Below are positions 32,284 through 36,467 of a DNA stretch of 36,467 nucleotides, piece after piece. The DNA lies in the NCBI GenBank assembly GCA_937890355.1, contig CALACW010000071.1, forward strand, positions 1 to 36,467. Direction: 5' to 3'. The DNA comes from CALACW01 sp002431305 (lineage in GTDB: Bacteria > Bacillota > Clostridia > Oscillospirales > Acutalibacteraceae). A model generated the notes under the pieces. That model ran no database searches. It saw only the letters and a program-made list of their open reading frames with translations, and was not told the origin of the DNA. The position numbers and the translations under genes are program-made. How positions within the stretch are numbered: the first letter of the stretch is position 1; the number at the start of each line of letters is the position of its first letter.

Positions 32284-33291
32284 ATGTGGTACGAAAAAGG
32301 AACAGACCCGACCGACGCAGTCATAGGCTGTGAGATAACCGCGGTCAGAAATATAAATTCAATCCCGTTTTCGTGGAGACTTTCACCCGACGCGAGACGT
32401 CAGGTTATCTCCGCAGTAAAAAATGCTATGACGGAGTATAAGGGCGATAAATTATATTTTTCGCTCATGGCGGATCTGACAAAAAAACAGGCGGTCGCTC
32501 TTGCCGAAAGACGCGTTATAACTCCCGAATTCTTAGGCTCCGACGATGTCCGCGCGCTTATTATGAGCGAGGACGAGCATCTGAGCATTATGATATGCTC
32601 TGACGACCATATAAGAATAAGGGTTGCCCGCGCTGGGCGCGATATAAACGCCGTTTTGGATGAATTTAAAAAGATTGACGAATTCCTTGATAATAAACTT
32701 CATTTTGCGTTTGACGAAAAGCTCGGATACCTCTGCCCCGACCCGACGGTATTGGGTACGGGAATGAACGTTACGGCTCTTGTTTCGCTCCCCGGGCTTA
32801 CGAAGAGCGGAGGGCTTAAATCCATAGCTTCGTCCGCCGACAGGCTCGGTATTTCGATAAGCGCAATGTTCGGCACGCAGATAAATCAGGTCGGCGACAT
32901 CTATGCCGTTACGAACAGGATTACAATGGGCTTGTCCGAGGAAAAAGCCGTCGAAAATCTCGCGCAGTTTACCGACCAGCTGACGACCTCCGAGCGAAAT
33001 GCGGCCGAGAGCTTTGCAGGCGACGTTAACGCCATTGATATGATTCGCAGGAGCGCGCAGATTGCCTCGGGCGCAAAATTCTTATCGACAAACGAAATGC
33101 TCGAAGCGTTTTCGTGGATAAGCCTCGGTATCTCCGTCGGAATTATAAAAGCGAGCAGGAGAGTTCTCGACCCGCTGATATTTACAATGCAGCCCGCGAG
33201 TCTGAACGTCGCGAACCGCGAAATGCTCGACGTCAGGGCGAGAGACGAATTGAGAGCGAAAATTTTGAGTTCGAAGCTTAAATTTGCATAA
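32284..33291 (+). CDS. mcsB: McsB-like protein with degenerate kinase active site
   Basis: Phosphagen-kinase-fold protein in the place of the protein-arginine kinase McsB. The fold is recognisable: VRNINSIPF, DDHIRIR, HFAFDEKLGYL, LGTG, GDIYAVTNRITMGLSEE, ISLGISVGIIKA. Active-site motifs are changed compared with Bacillus McsB as I recall it: SSRIRLARN is GCEITAVRN, NEEDHIRIQ is CSDDHIRIR, SCPTNVGTGLRAS is PDPTVLGTGMNVT, and RGIYGEGSEA is SAMFGTQINQ. Several ATP-binding Arg and the catalytic Glu are thus lost, so kinase activity is doubtful. No stop or frameshift interrupts the 335 codons. The ATG at 32284 has GGAGG 11 nt upstream; an ATG at 32275 is only 2 nt from it. It may act as an adaptor or regulator. 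Confidence 0.88.
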   Translation: MWYEKGTDPTDAVIGCEITAVRNINSIPFSWRLSPDARRQVISAVKNAMTEYKGDKLYFSLMADLTKKQAVALAERRVITPEFLGSDDVRALIMSEDEHLSIMICSDDHIRIRVARAGRDINAVLDEFKKIDEFLDNKLHFAFDEKLGYLCPDPTVLGTGMNVTALVSLPGLTKSGGLKSIASSADRLGISISAMFGTQINQVGDIYAVTNRITMGLSEEKAVENLAQFTDQLTTSERNAAESFAGDVNAIDMIRRSAQIASGAKFLSTNEMLEAFSWISLGISVGIIKASRRVLDPLIFTMQPASLNVANREMLDVRARDELRAKILSSKLKFA

Positions 33292-33304
33292 TATTTTTTA
33301 TACT

Positions 33305-33336
33305 GCCGTATCATTTATATGATACGGTCTTTTTTT
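33305..33336 (+). terminator. Intrinsic terminator between mcsB and clpC
   Basis: CCGTATCAT (33306-33314) pairs with ATGATACGG (33319-33327), extended by a G-T pair, followed by CTTTTTTT. It stands 13 nt after the mcsB stop and about 35 nt before clpC. No convincing promoter follows it, so clpC may depend on read-through. Confidence 0.85.
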
Positions 33337-33370
33337 AGCCGTAAATGATTTTTAACGGTGAATGATGTAT

Positions 33371-35827
33371 ATGTATAAATTTACGGGGTTTAACGAAAAG
33401 GCGAACAACGCGCTCAACAACGCCATAAACATAGCCGAGGATATGGGACACACGTATATAGGAAGCGAGCATCTGCTTCTAGGGCTTTTAAAGGATCCGA
33501 CGAATTCGGCTTCGGGGATTTTAAATTCAAAAAGAATATCGTCCGACGCTGTTTCAAAAGCCGTCAGAACGAGCGTGGGCGTGGGGATTCCGACGCGTCT
33601 TTCTCCCGACGATTTTACACCCAAGGGCAGAAATATAATCGAAAATTCAATAGGATGCGCGCGAGCCGGCGGCGAAAAGCTCGTTACTACGGAGCATATT
33701 CTCCTCTCGCTCGTTCGTGACTCGCAGTGCGGAGCGTGCAGAATTATCTCGTCGCTCGGCTGTACTCCGAATGAGATTTCCTCCGACATTTCGCGTGATA
33801 CTTCGGGTGAAACGCAGCGGAGAAAAAGCGATTTTGCCCGCGATTTGAAGCCTAAATTTTCGTCCAAAACGGACGTGAGCGAGAAGTTCGGGTTTGATTT
33901 GACACTCGCCGCCGCGCAGGGGCGCGTTGACCCGGTTATCGGCAGGGACAGGGAGATTGAACGCGTTATCGAAATTCTTTCACGGCGAAAGAAAAACAAT
34001 CCGTGCCTGATCGGCGAACCCGGAGTCGGAAAAACGGCTGTCGCAGAGGGGCTTGCACAGCGCATTGCCGACGGAGATGTGCCGGACGCGCTTAAAAATA
34101 AGCGGATTTTGAGTGTTGACCTTACCGGAATGGTTGCGGGAACGAAATACCGCGGGGATTTCGAGGAGCGCATACGTTCACTTATAAACGAAGTCGTATC
34201 GCGCGGGGACACAATATTATTTATAGACGAAATTCATACGATAGTCGGCGCGGGTTCTGCGGAGGGTGCGGTCGACGCCGCCAATATATTAAAGCCCGCC
34301 CTTACAAGGGGCGATCTGCGCGTAATAGGAGCCACGACGGCTGACGAATACAGAAAGAATATAGAAAAGGACGGCGCGCTCGCACGGCGTTTTCAGACGG
34401 TCGTAATCGAGGAACCCGACAGGGATTCCGCCGTTAAAATATTGGAAGGACTGCGAGACAGGTACGCTTCGCACCATAACGTCATCATAACCGATGAAGC
34501 CGTAAAACAGGCGGTCGATTTGTCCGCAAGGTATATATGCGACAGATTTCTGCCCGATAAAGCCGTTGACATTATGGACGAAACGGCGGCTCGGGTCAAA
34601 CTTAAAAACAGCGCGGTTCCCGACGAAGTGACCCGGCTTGAAGATGAATTGAAAAGAATATCCGACGAAAAGGAAAATGCCGTCTGTTCGCGTGATTTCG
34701 ATTCGGCGCAGGCTCTGCGTGACGAGCAGAAAGAAATTCTTAAAAAGCTGTCGCAGGAGAAAGCTAAGTGGGAGGATTTCGGACATGAAAATATAAGCGA
34801 GGTCACGGGTGAGGATATCGCCGAGACAGTCAGCGGACTTACGGGGATTCCCTTGACTCAAATAACGCAGATCGAATCGGCGCGCCTGCTGACTCTCGGG
34901 GACGAACTGAAAAAGTGCGTTATCGGGCAGGACGACGCGATCGACGCGGTTGTCAGGGCGGTCAGACTTTCCCGCACGGGGCTTAAAGACCCGAACAGAC
35001 CCGCGGGTGTTCTGCTGTTCGCGGGGCCTACGGGAGTGGGAAAAACACAGCTGTGCAAGGCTTTGGCAAAGTGTGTTTACGGCAGTGAAAACGCGCTCAT
35101 TCGTTTTGACATGTCGGAATATATGGAGAAGCACAACGCATCTAAATTAATCGGTTCCCCGCCGGGCTACGTCGGCTACGAGGAGGGCGGAATTCTTACG
35201 AAAAAGATAAGGGCGCGCCCGTACAGCGTAATTCTTTTTGACGAGACGGAAAAGGCTCACCCGGATGTTTTTAATATGATGCTTCAGATTTTCGACGACG
35301 GAATTCTGACCGATTCCGACGGCAGAACCGTCAGTTTTAAAAATTCGCTTATAATAATGACTTCGAATATCGGAGCGAAAACGATATCCAATCAGGACGG
35401 CTCGGTGGGCTTCGGCAATCCCGACAAAGTCAGCGAAAATAAAAATATCGAAAAAGCCGTCCGCGCCGAGATAAAACGCCTGTTCCGCCCCGAATTTATA
35501 AACAGAATCGACGATATAATAGTATTTAATAAGCTTGACAGGTTAAGCGTGCTCAAAATCGCGCGGACAATGCTCTCGGATATAGAGAAACGGTGTGCGC
35601 GCTTGGGAATTGAAATTTCGTTTGACGAATCGGTTGTTGACATGACGGCTCAAAAAGGTTTCGACCCCGTTTACGGAGCAAGACCCCTGCGCCGTGCGAT
35701 ACGTGTGAATGTCGAGGATAAACTCGCGTCCGCGCTGATTTCCGGGGAGATAAAACCCGGCGGGGAGTATCGGTGCGATTATGACGAGGGGCTTAAAATA
35801 ACCGAGGTGATTCCTGCCGGACGTTGA
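33371..35827 (+). CDS. clpC: ATP-dependent protease ATPase subunit ClpC
   Basis: Hsp100 unfoldase that feeds substrates to ClpP. The N-domain holds two repeats with IGSEHLLLGL and VTTEHILLSL. D1 has GEPGVGKTA, ILFIDEIHTIVGAG. The middle domain has the coiled-coil and SRDFDSAQALRDEQ, which regulates ClpC assembly. D2 has GPTGVGKTQ and VILFDETEKAHPDVF, where Ile-Glu is more usual than Thr-Glu. SVGFGN is the probable ClpP-binding loop. Length 818 is standard. Starts at 33362, 33365 and 33371 compete; GGTG at 33357-33360 best fits 33371. Glu33 and Glu108, at the phospho-arginine pockets of Bacillus ClpC, are kept. Confidence 0.97.
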   Translation: MYKFTGFNEKANNALNNAINIAEDMGHTYIGSEHLLLGLLKDPTNSASGILNSKRISSDAVSKAVRTSVGVGIPTRLSPDDFTPKGRNIIENSIGCARAGGEKLVTTEHILLSLVRDSQCGACRIISSLGCTPNEISSDISRDTSGETQRRKSDFARDLKPKFSSKTDVSEKFGFDLTLAAAQGRVDPVIGRDREIERVIEILSRRKKNNPCLIGEPGVGKTAVAEGLAQRIADGDVPDALKNKRILSVDLTGMVAGTKYRGDFEERIRSLINEVVSRGDTILFIDEIHTIVGAGSAEGAVDAANILKPALTRGDLRVIGATTADEYRKNIEKDGALARRFQTVVIEEPDRDSAVKILEGLRDRYASHHNVIITDEAVKQAVDLSARYICDRFLPDKAVDIMDETAARVKLKNSAVPDEVTRLEDELKRISDEKENAVCSRDFDSAQALRDEQKEILKKLSQEKAKWEDFGHENISEVTGEDIAETVSGLTGIPLTQITQIESARLLTLGDELKKCVIGQDDAIDAVVRAVRLSRTGLKDPNRPAGVLLFAGPTGVGKTQLCKALAKCVYGSENALIRFDMSEYMEKHNASKLIGSPPGYVGYEEGGILTKKIRARPYSVILFDETEKAHPDVFNMMLQIFDDGILTDSDGRTVSFKNSLIIMTSNIGAKTISNQDGSVGFGNPDKVSENKNIEKAVRAEIKRLFRPEFINRIDDIIVFNKLDRLSVLKIARTMLSDIEKRCARLGIEISFDESVVDMTAQKGFDPVYGARPLRRAIRVNVEDKLASALISGEIKPGGEYRCDYDEGLKITEVIPAGR

Positions 35828-35836
35828 GAGGGGGGA

Positions 35837-35865
35837 TTGTATTTTGATTCTGCTTTTCCGATAAT
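35837..35865 (+). promoter_or_regulatory. Possible promoter of the terminal recombinase gene
   Basis: TTGTAT (35837-35842), 17-nt spacer, GATAAT (35860-35865), 20 nt before the ATG. It starts ten bases after the clpC stop. No terminator is seen between clpC and this gene. Confidence 0.4.
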
Positions 35866-35885
35866 TTATGTCGGAGGGGTAATAG

Positions 35886-36467
35886 ATGAAATTAACGGAC
35901 GGAATTATAAATGAATTTAAGGAATATCTGATTGATAATGATAAGAGCGGGTATACTGTCGAAAAATATATACGTGACGTAATGAAGTTTAAAGAATACG
36001 TGTGTGATAATGAGATAGTAAAAGAGACAGCGGGGGAGTATAAGAATTATCTTGTCCGAAACGGGTATTCTGTCAGGAGTGTTAATTCTATGCTGTCATC
36101 AGTAAATGCGCTGTTTGAGTTCTTGGACAGGAACGATTTGAAAGTAAAGACTATAAAAATGCAGAGAAGTGTTTACTGTCCCGAGGATAAAGAACTGACG
36201 AGGGCGGAATATCAAAGACTTTGTACGGCGGCAAAAATGAAGAAAAATAACCGTCTTGAATTGATAATCGAGACGGTTTGTTCCACGGGTATACGTATAG
36301 GCGAGCTTAAATATATTACGGTCGAGTCGGCAAAAAGAGGCGAGGCGGTCGTAACGCTAAAAGGTAAAACGAGATATGTTTTTATCCCTAAGGAGTTAAA
36401 AAGAAAACTGCTCCGTTATTCTAAGGAGCAGAATATTAAATCGGGTATGATATTTATAACGCGTACG
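35886..36467 (+). CDS. Tyrosine recombinase/integrase, 5' part
   Basis: The reading frame opens with ATG after GGAGGGG and stays open to the window end (194 codons), so the gene is cut by the window. Residues 1-85 form the SAM-like core-binding domain (NEFKEYLIDNDKSGYTVEKY, then SVNSMLSSVNALFEFLDR). The catalytic domain begins near residue 105 with LTRAEYQRLC. The first catalytic Arg lies in VCSTGIRIGEL, and the Lys in TLKGKTRYVFIP; the remaining HxxR, H/W and Tyr residues would be outside. Codons such as ATA, AGG and TTG and low GC look a little different from clpC. It could be a mobile-element integrase or a housekeeping-type inversion enzyme. Confidence 0.85.
   Translation, partial: MKLTDGIINEFKEYLIDNDKSGYTVEKYIRDVMKFKEYVCDNEIVKETAGEYKNYLVRNGYSVRSVNSMLSSVNALFEFLDRNDLKVKTIKMQRSVYCPEDKELTRAEYQRLCTAAKMKKNNRLELIIETVCSTGIRIGELKYITVESAKRGEAVVTLKGKTRYVFIPKELKRKLLRYSKEQNIKSGMIFITRT

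Noticed and set aside
33352..34212. A 286-codon open frame on the minus strand over the start of clpC
   Set aside because: The plus strand has a full ClpC with all motifs; the antisense frame is Ser/Pro/Arg-rich and has no start signal.
34289..35134. A 281-codon open frame on the minus strand inside clpC
   Set aside because: Antisense to the conserved ClpC D1, middle and D2 regions, with no recognisable motif.

Overview
The window reads as chromosomal DNA from a low-to-moderate GC Bacillota (Firmicutes), most likely an anaerobic gut-type clostridium of the Oscillospirales or a related order. This is inferred from gene content and order: miaB-ymcA-mutS-mutL-miaA, yggS-sepF-divIVA-lspA-rluD, a split transketolase, an anaerobic (radical SAM) sulfatase maturase, and a ctsR-mcsA-mcsB-clpC stress operon. 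Almost all of it is coding, genes are tightly packed with many ATGA overlaps, and the rare longer gaps hold readable promoters, terminators, two tRNA genes and one MITE-like element. Comparisons with Bacillus proteins were made from memory, not by a search.

Region 1 (1-16.3 kb, plus strand): tRNA modification (miaB, miaA) and mismatch repair (mutS, mutL), with a YmcA/RicA-like protein carrying a cysteine-rich tail. A palindromic non-coding element of about 250 bp sits between mutL and miaA. An HlyD-like membrane protein leads into yggS, sepF, divIVA, lspA and rluD (cell division, lipoprotein processing, 23S rRNA pseudouridine). Then come the two transketolase halves and an isolated RhaD-type aldolase.

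Region 2 (16.4-25 kb): a zinc-ribbon polytopic membrane protein, tRNA-Pro and tRNA-Val on the minus strand behind a consensus promoter, a flavoprotein reductase followed by a secreted LCAT-like hydrolase, and on the minus strand a five-TM membrane-anchored sulfatase translationally coupled to its formylglycine-generating radical SAM enzyme. A membrane acyltransferase is transcribed divergently from the sulfatase; both promoters are near consensus.

Region 3 (25-31.2 kb, minus strand): argG with a probable arginine-repressor box, then a prfA, sua5-coaE fusion, lytic transglycosylase, M18 aminopeptidase operon. The fusion joins the tRNA t6A enzyme Sua5 to dephospho-CoA kinase in one 544-residue protein.

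Region 4 (31.2-36.5 kb, plus strand): ctsR, mcsA, mcsB, clpC with a clear CtsR operator, then the start of a tyrosine recombinase that runs off the window. The most interesting observation is here. The McsB homologue keeps the fold signatures of the protein-arginine kinase but lacks several motifs used for ATP binding and catalysis, while CtsR has Lys at the position of the arginine that McsB phosphorylates in Bacillus. Together they suggest a CtsR/ClpC stress circuit that no longer uses arginine phosphorylation by this McsB, with the protein kept perhaps as an adaptor.
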